From NORP309 sp964352735 (lineage in GTDB: Bacteria > Pseudomonadota > Gammaproteobacteria > Xanthomonadales > Marinicellaceae), in NCBI GenBank assembly GCA_964352735.1, contig CAYGTC010000014.1:14644-78643 (forward strand): a stretch of DNA of 64,000 nt, in the 5' to 3' direction. Below are positions 26,541-35,369 of this stretch, piece by piece. The notes under the pieces are model-generated. The model saw only the letters and a list, made by a program, of their open reading frames with translations, did no database searches and was not told the origin of the DNA. A program made the position numbers and the translations under genes. How positions within the stretch are numbered: position 1 is the first letter of the stretch; each line of letters opens with the position of its first letter.

Positions 26541-27737
26541 ATGCAAAATAACAAATTATATTTTTTTAAGCAGTTTTTAAGACTTGAATCCGCTGGTGGC
26601 ATCCTATTAATGATTGCCGCACTTTCTGCCATCATTCTGGCAAACACGCCTTTAGAGCGCTATTATCAACTATTTATATCTACGCCTGTGGCAGTACAAA
26701 TAGGCCAACTGTCTATTGCCAAGCCTTTGTTATTGTGGATCAATGATGGATTGATGGCAGTGTTTTTCTTTTTAGTCGGTCTGGAATTGAAGCGTGAGTT
26801 ATTAGAAGGCGAACTCTCAGATAAACGCAATATCATTTTACCAGGCATTGGCGCAATCGGCGGTATGTTAGTACCTGCCTTGGTGTATCTCTATTTTAAT
26901 CAGAATGACAATATTGCCAGTAAAGGCTGGGCCATTCCTGCCGCCACTGACATTGCCTTTGCTCTGGGTATCTTGAGTTTACTGGGTTCTCGTGTTCCAA
27001 TTTCAATCAAAATTTTCTTAACTTCATTGGCCATTTTTGATGACATCGGTGCGATCATTATTATCGCGGTATTTTATACAGCCAATATTTCTGTCACAGC
27101 ATTGATCATTGTCAGTCTGTGTATTCCTGTTTTATATCTTTTTAATAAAATGGACATCACTTCCAAAAGCCCATATATTTTAATTGGCCTCATCATGTGG
27201 GTTGCCACACTTAAATCAGGCGTTCACGCCACACTAGCCGGAGTGGTTCTGGCCATGTTTATACCATTACGGTCCAAAAAAGAGCCCAATATTTCTCCAT
27301 TAAAAAGCATGGAACATGACCTACATTCAGTAGTTGCGTTTTTTGTACTGCCTGTTTTCGCATTTGCAAATGCTGGCATTAATCTCAGTGGTATTGGACT
27401 TGAACAAGTGACGCATCCAGTGCCCATGGGCATTGCATTGGGCCTTTTTCTCGGTAAACAAATCGGGATTTTTGGTTTATGTTGGCTTTTCATTCAATTA
27501 AAAATTGCAAAACTGCCTGCGGGCATGAATTTTTTCAGTCTTTATGGCACTGCCGCACTGTGTGGCGTTGGCTTCACCATGAGTTTATTCATTGGCTCAT
27601 TAGCCTTTGAGGAAACAGGCGTGGATTTATTATTTGATGAAAGATTAGGTATAATCATTGGCTCTTTGGCTTCTGGTATTTTAGGTTTTCTAGTATTAAA
27701 AACAAGCCTTAAATCTCAACCAATTAAAGCTCAATGA
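26541..27737 (+). CDS. nhaA: Na+/H+ antiporter NhaA
   Basis: 398 aa inner-membrane protein with about 12 hydrophobic segments, family length. It expels Na+ in exchange for H+. Motifs include the WINDGLMAVFFFLVGLELKRE start, AAATDIAFALG (paired functional aspartates with LAIFDDIGAI), and GIALGLFLGKQIGIF with the essential lysine. It fits a marine or saline habitat. It overlaps the following cupin gene by 4 nt and is preceded by a strong inverted repeat. Confidence 0.94.
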   Translation: MQNNKLYFFKQFLRLESAGGILLMIAALSAIILANTPLERYYQLFISTPVAVQIGQLSIAKPLLLWINDGLMAVFFFLVGLELKRELLEGELSDKRNIILPGIGAIGGMLVPALVYLYFNQNDNIASKGWAIPAATDIAFALGILSLLGSRVPISIKIFLTSLAIFDDIGAIIIIAVFYTANISVTALIIVSLCIPVLYLFNKMDITSKSPYILIGLIMWVATLKSGVHATLAGVVLAMFIPLRSKKEPNISPLKSMEHDLHSVVAFFVLPVFAFANAGINLSGIGLEQVTHPVPMGIALGLFLGKQIGIFGLCWLFIQLKIAKLPAGMNFFSLYGTAALCGVGFTMSLFIGSLAFEETGVDLLFDERLGIIIGSLASGILGFLVLKTSLKSQPIKAQ

Positions 27738-28045
27738 AAGTCATCAAAAGCAAAGAATTCACAGCTGATCGAGCCTGGGGCTCACAAACCATCACCGTGA
27801 TGAATGGCATTTCGACGCGACTGCACTGGACAGATGAACCATATGTATGGCATACAAATGATGGAGAGGAAGTATTCGTTGTACTTGATGGTATTGTCGA
27901 CATGCATTATCGCCTAGATGGCGCAGAACACACAATAAGGTTAAATGTAGGCGACATCTTTTATGCTTCAATAGGCACTGAACATGTTGCCCATCCAATC
28001 GGTGAAGCCAGAATTCTTGTGGTAGAAAATGAAGGCAGCGTTTAA
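27734..28045 (+). CDS. Small cupin-domain protein
   Basis: 103 aa single cupin. WHTNDGEEVFVVLDGIVDMHYRLDG is the first cupin motif (His/Glu ligands) and GDIFYASIGTEHVAHPIGEARILVVE the second. Cytosolic, no signal peptide. The start overlaps the nhaA stop as ATGA, so it is cotranslated. Substrate unknown. Confidence 0.85.
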   Translation: MKVIKSKEFTADRAWGSQTITVMNGISTRLHWTDEPYVWHTNDGEEVFVVLDGIVDMHYRLDGAEHTIRLNVGDIFYASIGTEHVAHPIGEARILVVENEGSV

Positions 28046-28147
28046 ACTAACATTAGCAGCCTGTTGACAAGTACAAAGAAAAACTGACGAATTTGACCGC
28101 TTTTTACTCGATTGCATAATGATACAAAAGCCTCTTTCATTATTTGA

Positions 28148-28178
28148 TTGACAACTTGTACATAAATGTAAGTATAAT
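28148..28178 (+). promoter_or_regulatory. Sigma70-like promoter of the DUF3011 gene
   Basis: TTGACA at 28148-28153 and TATAAT at 28173-28178, both perfect hexamers, with a slightly long 19-nt spacer, 35 nt before the start codon at 28213. Confidence 0.55.
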
Positions 28179-28212
28179 GATGTTTTATAAATAAGACATT
28201 GAGAAGAAAGTC

Positions 28213-29334
28213 ATGAAAATCAAGAGTACTCTAATCGGGCTGATGTTATTGTTGTGCCTAAATGTAACTGCGCAACAAAGCAAATCTCAACAAGTAGCGC
28301 AAGAATTGCAGTCATTAAAGCCCAACCAAAGTCCAGAACCTAAACCATTAAATTCCAACAATGATCAAGAACTTAAATCATTAAACCCCAGCTTTAACTC
28401 TTCAGAAGAAGAATACGATACATTCAACAAATCTGGCAACACTCAAAAGAATTATGGTCACAATGATGTGTTTGTCTGCGAATCCAGAAATTATCAAAGG
28501 AATCATTGTTATGCGAACACAGAAGGCGGCATAAGACTGGTAAGACAAATCAGTAGAGGCTATGGTAATCAAAGGGGCTCTTGTCTAAACAATTGGGGCT
28601 ATGATTATTATGGCGTTTGGGTCGTTAATGGTTGTCGTGCAGAATTTGCCACAAACCGTTATGAGGACCATTATGGCAACAACGACGGTATTATTCGGTG
28701 TGAGTCTTACAACTACAAAAGAAAAACATGCAGAACCAACTTAAGAAATGCCGAGGTTAGTTTAATTCATCAACTCAGCCATTCATCGTGTACTGGTAAT
28801 TGGGGCCACAATGCTTCTGGTATTTGGGTCAAAAACGGATGTAAAGCTGATTTCTTCGTCACAGCAATTCAGTATGATGACAACGATGATAATCAATCAG
28901 ATTATATAGATTGTTATTCAAATAGTCGTCGCACAGAGGTCTGTAAGGTGCCAGATTTATCTGGTGTTCAAATTGAACAAATACGCAGCACACCACTGAG
29001 CAGTTGCCAAGGTAATTGGGGATATTCAAAAGGTGGGATTTGGGTTAAAAACGGTTGTAGCGCCACTTTTAAAATTCAACCTTACAGATCACATGGTAAC
29101 AATTACCCTGGCGACGATGATGATTACCACAACCCCAATTCATCTGAGTTGGTGCGCTGCAAATCTAAAGGACACAGATACAATGCGTGTAATGTAGGCC
29201 GCATTCAAGATGCTCAGCTCGAAAGGGTATTAAAAAGATCCAATTGCAGTGATGGCAATTGGGGTGTTAATTATGAAGGAGGCATCATTTGGGTCAGAAA
29301 TGGTTGTCAAGCAGAGTTTCGCGTCTTTCATTAA
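28213..29334 (+). CDS. Secreted protein with four DUF3011-type repeats
   Basis: 373 aa, preceded by GAGAAG and an apparent promoter. Signal peptide MKIKSTLIGLMLLLCLNVTA. A low-complexity Gln/Asn/Ser-rich linker (about residues 20-80) is followed by four repeats of about 70 residues. Each reads (V/I).C.S....R..C......... + ......C.(G)NWG(Y/H/V)....G(I/V)WV.NGC.A.F. The repeats carry four conserved cysteines each, so disulfides are likely. This is the DUF3011 pattern; the family has no firm function known to me. Periplasmic or extracellular. Confidence 0.8.
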   Translation: MKIKSTLIGLMLLLCLNVTAQQSKSQQVAQELQSLKPNQSPEPKPLNSNNDQELKSLNPSFNSSEEEYDTFNKSGNTQKNYGHNDVFVCESRNYQRNHCYANTEGGIRLVRQISRGYGNQRGSCLNNWGYDYYGVWVVNGCRAEFATNRYEDHYGNNDGIIRCESYNYKRKTCRTNLRNAEVSLIHQLSHSSCTGNWGHNASGIWVKNGCKADFFVTAIQYDDNDDNQSDYIDCYSNSRRTEVCKVPDLSGVQIEQIRSTPLSSCQGNWGYSKGGIWVKNGCSATFKIQPYRSHGNNYPGDDDDYHNPNSSELVRCKSKGHRYNACNVGRIQDAQLERVLKRSNCSDGNWGVNYEGGIIWVRNGCQAEFRVFH

Positions 29335-29363
29335 ATGAATCGATCTATTTGAAAAATATTAAA

Positions 29364-29410
29364 TGTAGAAGTTTAAGTGCCATCTTACAGTTTGCACTTA
29401 AACTTCTACA
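29364..29410. repeat. 17-bp perfect inverted repeat
   Basis: TGTAGAAGTTTAAGTGC (29364-29380) and its exact complement (29394-29410) with a 13-nt loop. It sits 30 nt after the DUF3011 gene and directly before a truncated methyltransferase frame. No T run on the plus strand. It may be a terminator-like hairpin or the scar of a mobile element. Confidence 0.7.
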
Positions 29411-29411
29411 A

Positions 29412-29618
29412 AAAACGGTAGTGACTTGGTCACACTTCTTAAGTGAAGTGATCAATGCACTGGTAAACAATGGAATCACAATAGAAAGTTTATATGAGCA
29501 CCCCTTTAGCCCTTATAATTGTTTTGAAGGATTAGAAAAAGTAGCCAATAAAGGGTACCAATTGCTCCATAAGAATCAACAAGTCCCTCTTATTTATTCC
29601 ATTAAGGGCAGAAAATAA
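29412..29618 (+). pseudogene. C-terminal remnant of a class I SAM-dependent methyltransferase
   Basis: About 68 codons in frame with the stop at 29618. TWSHFLSEVINALVNNGITIE, LYEHPFSPYNCFEGL and IPL-like VPLIYSIKGRK match the C-terminal end of a SAM methyltransferase family that I know as W.HSL.EIINALI..GL.IEFLHEF...PY, closing in (M/L).(F/Y)SIKA. The Rossmann part and any start codon are missing: upstream sequence is the inverted repeat and the end of the DUF3011 gene. A decayed gene, probably cut by a rearrangement. Confidence 0.7.
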
Positions 29619-29684
29619 TCTCACTTTTTGATATTTACAATAATATGAGGCTTCAACATAATATTTAACCAGAGGTAAATCAAT

Positions 29685-30227
29685 ATGGATAAAGCATTAC
29701 AAACCATGATTGACAATATGCCAGAAAAAACTGGCAAATCTTTAGAACAATGGAAAGTCATTTTAGCGAATGAAAACTTCCAGAAACACATGCAAGCAGT
29801 CAACTATCTTAAGAAAGAACATGGTGTTACTCACGGATTCGCCAATACCATTGTTACTTTATCCAAAGAGTCACAAGACACGCCAGATGACTTGATCACC
29901 AACCAATATCAAGGCAAAGAGAACCTAAAACCCATTTACGATAAGATCGTTAATGAAGTTTGCACATTCGGACAAGATATAAAAATCAGCCCTAAAAAAA
30001 CAGCAGTGAGCTTAATAAGAAAAAAACAGTTTGCTTTAATTAAACCAGCAACTAAAAAACGCATTGATTTAGGACTGAAACTGCCTGGAGTTGAGATCAA
30101 TGATAGATTAGAAAAATCAGGCCCTTTTGGCACGATGTGTACCCATCGTGTGCAAATCACTACATTAGAAGAAATCGACGATGAGTTAGTCAGCTGGTTA
30201 AAACTGGCGTTTGATAAGGCGCAATAA
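29685..30227 (+). CDS. DUF4287/DUF5655 domain protein
   Basis: 180 aa, cytosolic. The N-terminal 70 residues match DUF4287 (MIDNMPEKTGKSLEQWKVIL, YLKKEHGVTHGFANTIV). The C-terminal half matches DUF5655 (VCTFGQDIKISPKKTAVSLIRKKQFALI, RIDLGLKL, THRVQIT). This two-domain arrangement is common; no biochemical role is known to me. Good ribosome binding site (AGAGGTAAATCAAT). Confidence 0.8.
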   Translation: MDKALQTMIDNMPEKTGKSLEQWKVILANENFQKHMQAVNYLKKEHGVTHGFANTIVTLSKESQDTPDDLITNQYQGKENLKPIYDKIVNEVCTFGQDIKISPKKTAVSLIRKKQFALIKPATKKRIDLGLKLPGVEINDRLEKSGPFGTMCTHRVQITTLEEIDDELVSWLKLAFDKAQ

Positions 30228-30320
30228 ACCATCAAATTAATATGAGAGACTTTTGCCTATAAGTTAAAAAAACTGCGCTTAGCAAAAGCCTCTTTAAAAG
30301 AGAAAATCAGAAATACACGT

Positions 30321-30755
30321 TTACCACTCACCGACACTGGGCATCGATTGCCATGGTTCTTGTAAATCTTGCGCTTGTCCCTTTTGCAATAATTCAATGG
30401 ATATTCCATCTGGCGATCGCACAAAGGCCATGCGGCCATCTCTTGGCGGTCTGTTAATCACAATTCCTGCATTTTGTAATCGCTCACATAACGCATAAAT
30501 ATCATCAACAGCAAAGGCCAAGTGACCAAAGTTTCTGCCACCTGTGTATTGTTCTTCATCCCAGTTGTAAGTCAATTCAATCAATGGGGAATTAATGTCT
30601 TTATCCTCATCATCAGGCGCGGCCAGAAACACCAAAGTAAACCGACCGGCTTCATGTGACTTTCGAGAAATTTCGACCAGTCCTAATTGCTGACAATAAA
30701 ATTTCAAAGATTCATCAAGATTGGCCACTCTGACCATGGTATGTAAGTATTTCAT
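30321..30755 (-). CDS. gloA: Lactoylglutathione lyase / VOC family protein
   Basis: 144 aa. The vicinal-oxygen-chelate fold has the four glyoxalase I metal ligand positions: H in LHTMVRV, E in LIELTYNW, H in FGHLAFAVDD and E in ISIELLQKG. Family landmarks are LDESLKFYCQQLGL and RSPDGISIELL. It most likely converts the methylglyoxal-glutathione hemithioacetal to lactoylglutathione. The tail is slightly longer than E. coli GloA. Confidence 0.85.
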   Translation of the reverse strand: MKYLHTMVRVANLDESLKFYCQQLGLVEISRKSHEAGRFTLVFLAAPDDEDKDINSPLIELTYNWDEEQYTGGRNFGHLAFAVDDIYALCERLQNAGIVINRPPRDGRMAFVRSPDGISIELLQKGQAQDLQEPWQSMPSVGEW

Positions 30756-30863
30756 CAGTTCATCAATTTTTAATTAACATCGATTATAACGTTTATTATG
30801 ACATGAATGCTCGTTCACAATATGTTTAATGTTAAAATAGTCATTCCTTACGATTTAAAGCAC

Positions 30864-31256
30864 ATGTCATTGTCAACCATTCAAATAGCCAGATACACTT
30901 TGAGTTTTGCCTGGATTTATCATGGCTTATTCCCAAAAATTTTAACTATTGCGCCCATTGAAAAGGCCATGACGGCCAGTTTAGGTTTTGGCTATGAACT
31001 ATCATACCTCATCACAAAAACAGCCGGTGTTGGTGAAATGATATTTGGGCTGATGTTATTCATTTTTTATCGCAATAAGGCTCTGATCTGGCTAAATATT
31101 GCTGTGTTATGCTTATTATTGTTTTATGTCGCTATTATACTGCCAACCTTACTGTTTGAGGCTTTTAACCCAGTGACAACCAATTTAATGATGATTGCCC
31201 TCAGTAGCATATTGCTTAAGAAGCATCATTCGGTAAAAGAGCACCGAAATCTATAA
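30864..31256 (+). CDS. DoxX-like membrane protein
   Basis: 130 aa from the ATG at 30864 (an upstream ATG at 30807 would add 19 residues before the conserved part). Four membrane segments. IARYTLSFAWIYHGLFPKIL and AGVGEMIFGLMLFIF are typical of the DoxX-like family. No known substrate. Confidence 0.65.
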   Translation: MSLSTIQIARYTLSFAWIYHGLFPKILTIAPIEKAMTASLGFGYELSYLITKTAGVGEMIFGLMLFIFYRNKALIWLNIAVLCLLLFYVAIILPTLLFEAFNPVTTNLMMIALSSILLKKHHSVKEHRNL

Positions 31257-31300
31257 GCCATCTGATAAAATAGCCAGAACATAATCACGAGGAGGAAATC

Positions 31301-31723
31301 ATGAGTAACAATGTAAAAGCGTCAGGTCAATGCTTATGCGCAGCTGTGACCATATCAGCACAGGCAATGAGTACAGATGTCGGTGCTTGTCACTGCAATA
31401 TGTGTAGAAAATGGTCAGGCGGGCCATTATTGGCTGTTGATTGTCAAAGCGAAGTAAAGATTACTGGTAAAGAAAACGTCACTGTTTTTGACTCATCAGA
31501 GTGGGCAGAGCGCGGATTTTGCAATAAATGTGGAACACACTTGTTTTACCACTTGAAACAGAATGATCAATATATCATTCCTGTGGGATTATTTGGGGAT
31601 AACAAAGACTTCAACTTTGATCACCAGGTGTTTATAGATGAGAAACCACACTACTATTCGTTTGCAAATAAGACCAAAGACATGACTGGGGAAGAACTAT
31701 TTGCACAATTCAGTCAGCAATAA
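31301..31723 (+). CDS. GFA family zinc protein
   Basis: 140 aa with a strong ribosome binding site (GAGGAGGAAATC). Zinc-binding cysteines of the GFA (glutathione-dependent formaldehyde-activating enzyme-like) fold: GQCLCAAV, CHCNMCRKWSGG and FCNKCGTHLFYH. The catalytic role of such stand-alone members is generally unproven. Confidence 0.88.
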   Translation: MSNNVKASGQCLCAAVTISAQAMSTDVGACHCNMCRKWSGGPLLAVDCQSEVKITGKENVTVFDSSEWAERGFCNKCGTHLFYHLKQNDQYIIPVGLFGDNKDFNFDHQVFIDEKPHYYSFANKTKDMTGEELFAQFSQQ

Positions 31724-31735
31724 ATGAAATCAATC

Positions 31736-31770
31736 TATGTAGCATATGCAATCATCACATATGCTACATA
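31736..31770. terminator. 13-bp perfect inverted repeat between convergent genes
   Basis: TATGTAGCATATG (31736-31748) and its complement (31758-31770), 9-nt loop, between the GFA gene and the prpC stop. No clear T tract. Confidence 0.5.
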
Positions 31771-31781
31771 AGACAAAGCTG

Positions 31782-32915
31782 TTATCTCTCGGCGATAGGT
31801 GTAACCGTTCTTGGTCCAACCCCAACATAATCGGCATTCGGACGAATAATCCTATTATTGGCACGTTGCTCCATGACATGCGCCGCCCAACCAGTGATAC
31901 GAGACATCACAAATATTGGCGTGAACAATGGAGTGGGAATATCCATAAAGTGATAGGCCGATGCGTGGAAAAAATCAGCATTAGGGAAAATTTTCTTTTC
32001 ATCCCATAGTTTTTTCTCAACTGCGCAACTGACATCATATAAACACTCATCACCAACATCTTCTGATAACTCTTTTGACCACCGTTTGATCAAAGCATTA
32101 CGTGGGTCAGATGTGGTATAAACCGCGTGACCAAAACCCATGATCAGTTGTTTGGTTGCCAACATTTCATCGATGCCGGCTGTCGCTTCATCTACTGATT
32201 TCCATTGTTGTAACATCGCCATCGCCGCTTCGTTTGCACCACCGTGCAAAGGACCACGTAATGCGCCAACCGATGCGGTAACACATGAGTACATATCTGA
32301 TAAAGTTGAAGCCACAACGCGACCGGTAAATGTTGAAGCATTGAATTCATGTTCCGCATACAAAATCAAAGAGACATCCATGACTTTGGCATGAAGTTCA
32401 TTGGGCTTTTCGCCACGCAACATGTGTAAAAAGTGGCCACCAATTGAATCGTCATCCAGAGCCGTTTCAATGCGAACCCCTTCATGACTGAATTTGTACC
32501 AGTAACAAATGATAGAAGGAAAAGCACCAAGTAACCGATCTGCGGCATCTTGTTGTTGTGAAAAATCTGTTTCAGGCTCTAAATTACCCAACATTGAAGC
32601 CCCTGTGCGCATCACATCCATCGGATGTGTGTCTTTAGGGATCATCTCTAAGGTCTTTTTCAATGCTTCAGGTAATGCTCGATTCGCCATGATCTTAGCA
32701 CTGTATTCATCTAATTGCGCTTGGTTAGGTAACTCGCCATGAAAAATCAAATAAGCTGTTTCATAAAAACTGGCGTTTTCAGCCAAGTCAGCGACATCAT
32801 AACCATTATAGGTTAAACCAGAGCCTGTCTTACCAACAGTACATAATTTGGTTTCACCAGCTGATTGTCCACGGAGCCCTGCTCCGCCTACTTTTTTCTT
32901 TGTATTTTCTGCCAT
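31782..32915 (-). CDS. prpC: 2-methylcitrate synthase PrpC
   Basis: 377 aa citrate-synthase fold that joins propionyl-CoA to oxaloacetate. Catalytic His/His/Asp positions appear in LHGGANEAAM, MGFGHAVYTTSDPRN and the FFHASAYHFMDIP region. AGLRGQSAGETKLCTVG at the start and WAAHVMEQRANNRIIRP at the end are PrpC-like. It follows prpB by 47 bp in the same direction. Confidence 0.92.
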   Translation of the reverse strand: MAENTKKKVGGAGLRGQSAGETKLCTVGKTGSGLTYNGYDVADLAENASFYETAYLIFHGELPNQAQLDEYSAKIMANRALPEALKKTLEMIPKDTHPMDVMRTGASMLGNLEPETDFSQQQDAADRLLGAFPSIICYWYKFSHEGVRIETALDDDSIGGHFLHMLRGEKPNELHAKVMDVSLILYAEHEFNASTFTGRVVASTLSDMYSCVTASVGALRGPLHGGANEAAMAMLQQWKSVDEATAGIDEMLATKQLIMGFGHAVYTTSDPRNALIKRWSKELSEDVGDECLYDVSCAVEKKLWDEKKIFPNADFFHASAYHFMDIPTPLFTPIFVMSRITGWAAHVMEQRANNRIIRPNADYVGVGPRTVTPIAER

Positions 32916-32962
32916 GTTATTCTCTTCTGTGTTTTTATATTTATTTTGTGCAATTGGGCTTT

Positions 32963-33847
32963 TTATTTTTTTGAAAAAAGCTCATCTAATTTTTGTTCAT
33001 ATTTGTGATATCCGATAAAATCATACATGTCCTCTCTGGGCTGCATAATATCTATCACATTTCTTTGATGCCCATCTCTCAAAATGGCTTCATAGACATT
33101 TTGCGCACCTTTATTCATCGCCCTATATGCCGCACAACAATACAAAACAATATCAACATTGTGATCTCCCAGTTCTTTTTGAGAGTACAGTTCAGTTTTT
33201 CCAAACTCAGTAATGTTCGCTAAAATTGGCACTTTAACAGCCGCTTTAATTTGCTTATATTGTTCCAGAGATTGCACTGCTTCTGGGAATATCATATCAG
33301 CCCCAGCTTCAACATAAGCAACCATTCGCTCAATGGCTGAATCCAGACCTTCAATCGCCAAAGCATCAGTTCGAGCCATAATCACAAAATCATCATCTGT
33401 TCTGGCATCGACTGCAGCCTTTACTCTATCCACCATTTCACCTTTAGAAACGACTTCTTTATTAGGACGATGTCCGCAGCGTTTTTCTGCTACTTGATCT
33501 TCCATATGCATGGCTGCAGCACCAGCTTTTATAACACTGCGAGTGGTGCGAGCAATATTAAAAGCGCCACCCCAACAAGTATCTACATCAATCAATAAAG
33601 GTAAAGAACAGACATCTGTTATTCTTCTTACATCTATTAATACATCTTCCAGTGAACTGATGCCAAGATCTGGCATGCCAAGCGAATTGGCAGCAACACC
33701 ACCACCTGATAAATAGATCGCTTGATGACCGGTTTTTTCTGCCATCAGTGCTGTTAACGCTGTGATTGTTCCAACCACGCTCAGTGGTTTATTGTTTTCG
33801 ACGGCCGCTCTGAATAATGCACCGGCTGATTGTATTTTTTTTGTCAT
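32963..33847 (-). CDS. prpB: 2-methylisocitrate lyase PrpB
   Basis: 294 aa. Splits 2-methylisocitrate into pyruvate and succinate. The ICL/PEPM family motif EKRCGHRPNKE has the catalytic cysteine, and DVDTCWGGAFN and MARTDALAIEG contribute metal ligands. Upstream inverted repeats (33851-33870 and 33889-33908) lie directly before its start. No PrpR regulator gene is nearby. Confidence 0.93.
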   Translation of the reverse strand: MTKKIQSAGALFRAAVENNKPLSVVGTITALTALMAEKTGHQAIYLSGGGVAANSLGMPDLGISSLEDVLIDVRRITDVCSLPLLIDVDTCWGGAFNIARTTRSVIKAGAAAMHMEDQVAEKRCGHRPNKEVVSKGEMVDRVKAAVDARTDDDFVIMARTDALAIEGLDSAIERMVAYVEAGADMIFPEAVQSLEQYKQIKAAVKVPILANITEFGKTELYSQKELGDHNVDIVLYCCAAYRAMNKGAQNVYEAILRDGHQRNVIDIMQPREDMYDFIGYHKYEQKLDELFSKK

Positions 33848-33850
33848 ATG

Positions 33851-33908
33851 ATTAAACCTTAATGTTTAATTGAAAGCCCAGAGGCCAGCAATCAATCCGA
33901 ATTGATTG
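33851..33908. promoter_or_regulatory. Two inverted repeats upstream of prpB, possible operators
   Basis: ATTAAAC-6 nt-GTTTAAT (33851-33870) touches the prpB start region, and CAATCAAT-4 nt-ATTGATTG (33889-33908) lies 42 nt upstream of the start codon. Perfect arms of 7 and 8 bp. Regulator unknown. Confidence 0.35.
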
Positions 33909-34111
33909 AAAAAGATACAAAATCTATTGTGTAAATACCATGAAGTCCGTTTAACAACACCAAGTCATTAATAGGTGAATGCGCTTAATACTTATTCTTC
34001 TTTTGCGGATCGAGCCAAAGCCTCTTATATTATTGTACTAAGAATTTAGCGCGAACATTATAACAAAATATTACTTAAAAGACCATGATGCCAGATGCGA
34101 ATCTTAGCTGA

Positions 34112-34957
34112 TCATAACAAAGACGCCTCATAAGTATTTTGCATCAATGTTGCAACAGTCATTGGTCCAACGCCACCAGGAACAGGAGAGATCCAGCTGA
34201 CTTTATCCTTAGTATTGGCAAAATCTACATCACCACAAAGTTTGCCATTGTCCTGACGGTTGATTGCCACATCAACCACCACACAATTTTCAGGAATCCA
34301 GTCTGCATTAACGATACCAATTTTCCCGACTGCTACACACAATATATCAGCACAACGCACATGTTCTGCCAAGTTTTCGGTGAAACGATGACATAAAGTA
34401 ACAGTCGCACCAGCATATAGCATTTCTAACATCAATGGTCGACCAACTATGTTAGAGGCACCAACTATGACGCAGTGTTTGCCCTTTGATGAAATCTGAT
34501 AATGATGCAACAATGTCATAATACCCCTGGGCGTACAGGGCCTTAATCCTGGTTGACGTAACGCCAAACGTCCTACATTTTCAGCGTGAAACCCATCAAC
34601 ATCTTTGTTGGGGTGAATTCGGTTGGTGACCTCTGTTTCATCAATGTGTTGTGGTAATGGCAGTTGCACCAAAATACCATCAATGGCATCATCTTCATTC
34701 AACTCGTCGACCAAATGATACAATTCAGCTGCTGAAGTATTTCTGGTTAAACGAAAGGAATGAGAAGTTATGCCCACTTTTTCGCAGGCTATTTCTTTGT
34801 TTCTGACATAAACCTCAGATGCAGGATCGTCACCCATTAAAACAACGGCAATGCTGGGTGCACGGAAACCTTTTTCGAGGCGCTTGGCTATTTTTTTGGC
34901 AATGCTTTCTTTGAGTTCATTGGCAACCGATTTACCGTCTAATATTTGTGCCGTCAT
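34112..34957 (-). CDS. folD: Bifunctional methylenetetrahydrofolate dehydrogenase/cyclohydrolase FolD
   Basis: 281 aa from the ATG at 34957. The open frame runs further upstream but those residues (Ser/Arg-rich, antisense to the DUF1244 gene) do not belong. The family start is MTAQILDGKSVA. Key motifs are YVRNKEIACEKVGI with the catalytic lysine, ILVQLPLPQHID, KDVDGFHAENVGRL, GASNIVGRPL for NADP and a C-terminal PVPGGVGPMTVATLM. Provides 10-formyl-THF. Confidence 0.94.
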   Translation of the reverse strand: MTAQILDGKSVANELKESIAKKIAKRLEKGFRAPSIAVVLMGDDPASEVYVRNKEIACEKVGITSHSFRLTRNTSAAELYHLVDELNEDDAIDGILVQLPLPQHIDETEVTNRIHPNKDVDGFHAENVGRLALRQPGLRPCTPRGIMTLLHHYQISSKGKHCVIVGASNIVGRPLMLEMLYAGATVTLCHRFTENLAEHVRCADILCVAVGKIGIVNADWIPENCVVVDVAINRQDNGKLCGDVDFANTKDKVSWISPVPGGVGPMTVATLMQNTYEASLL

Positions 34958-35039
34958 CTTTTTCTTACCACATATTTCTTGGTTAATGTTATCATGACAT
35001 TTTAACATTAACCGTTGGGTTTTCATAACTTTGCCAATC

Positions 35040-35327
35040 ATGAATAACAAAATAGCCATTAAAGCCAAAGCATTTGATCGTTTGATCAACCACCTAGATA
35101 AGCGTAAAGATGTACAAAATATTGACCTGATGATTCTGGCAGATTTCTGCAGAAACTGCTTATCAAACTGGATGGTTGATGCTGCAGCAGAGCTGGACAC
35201 AGAACTTTCAAAAGACGATGCCAGAAAAATGGTTTATAAAATGACTTACCAAGAATGGAAAAATAATCACCAGTTACCAGCCAGTGAAGAAAAATTAGCG
35301 TTGCTTAAACAAGCAAAAAAAGGCTAA
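35040..35327 (+). CDS. DUF1244 family protein
   Basis: 95 aa from the ATG at 35040. FDRLINHLDKRKDVQNIDLMILADFCRNCLSNW and VYKMTYQEWKNNHQ are the hallmark of DUF1244, a small helical family with conserved cysteines and unknown role. Divergent from folD and convergent with putA. Confidence 0.85.
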   Translation: MNNKIAIKAKAFDRLINHLDKRKDVQNIDLMILADFCRNCLSNWMVDAAAELDTELSKDDARKMVYKMTYQEWKNNHQLPASEEKLALLKQAKKG

Positions 35328-35330
35328 AGA

Positions 35331-35359
35331 CCTCATTGAAATAACTCACTCCAATGAGG
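35331..35359. terminator. Hairpin between DUF1244 gene and putA
   Basis: CCTCATTG (35331-35338) with CAATGAGG (35352-35359), 13-nt loop, between convergent genes; no strong T run. Confidence 0.4.
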
Positions 35360-35369
35360 CCTCATCGGT

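Noticed and set aside
34958..35200. N-terminal extension of FolD
   Set aside because: The extra 81 codons are antisense to the conserved DUF1244 gene and unlike any FolD start.
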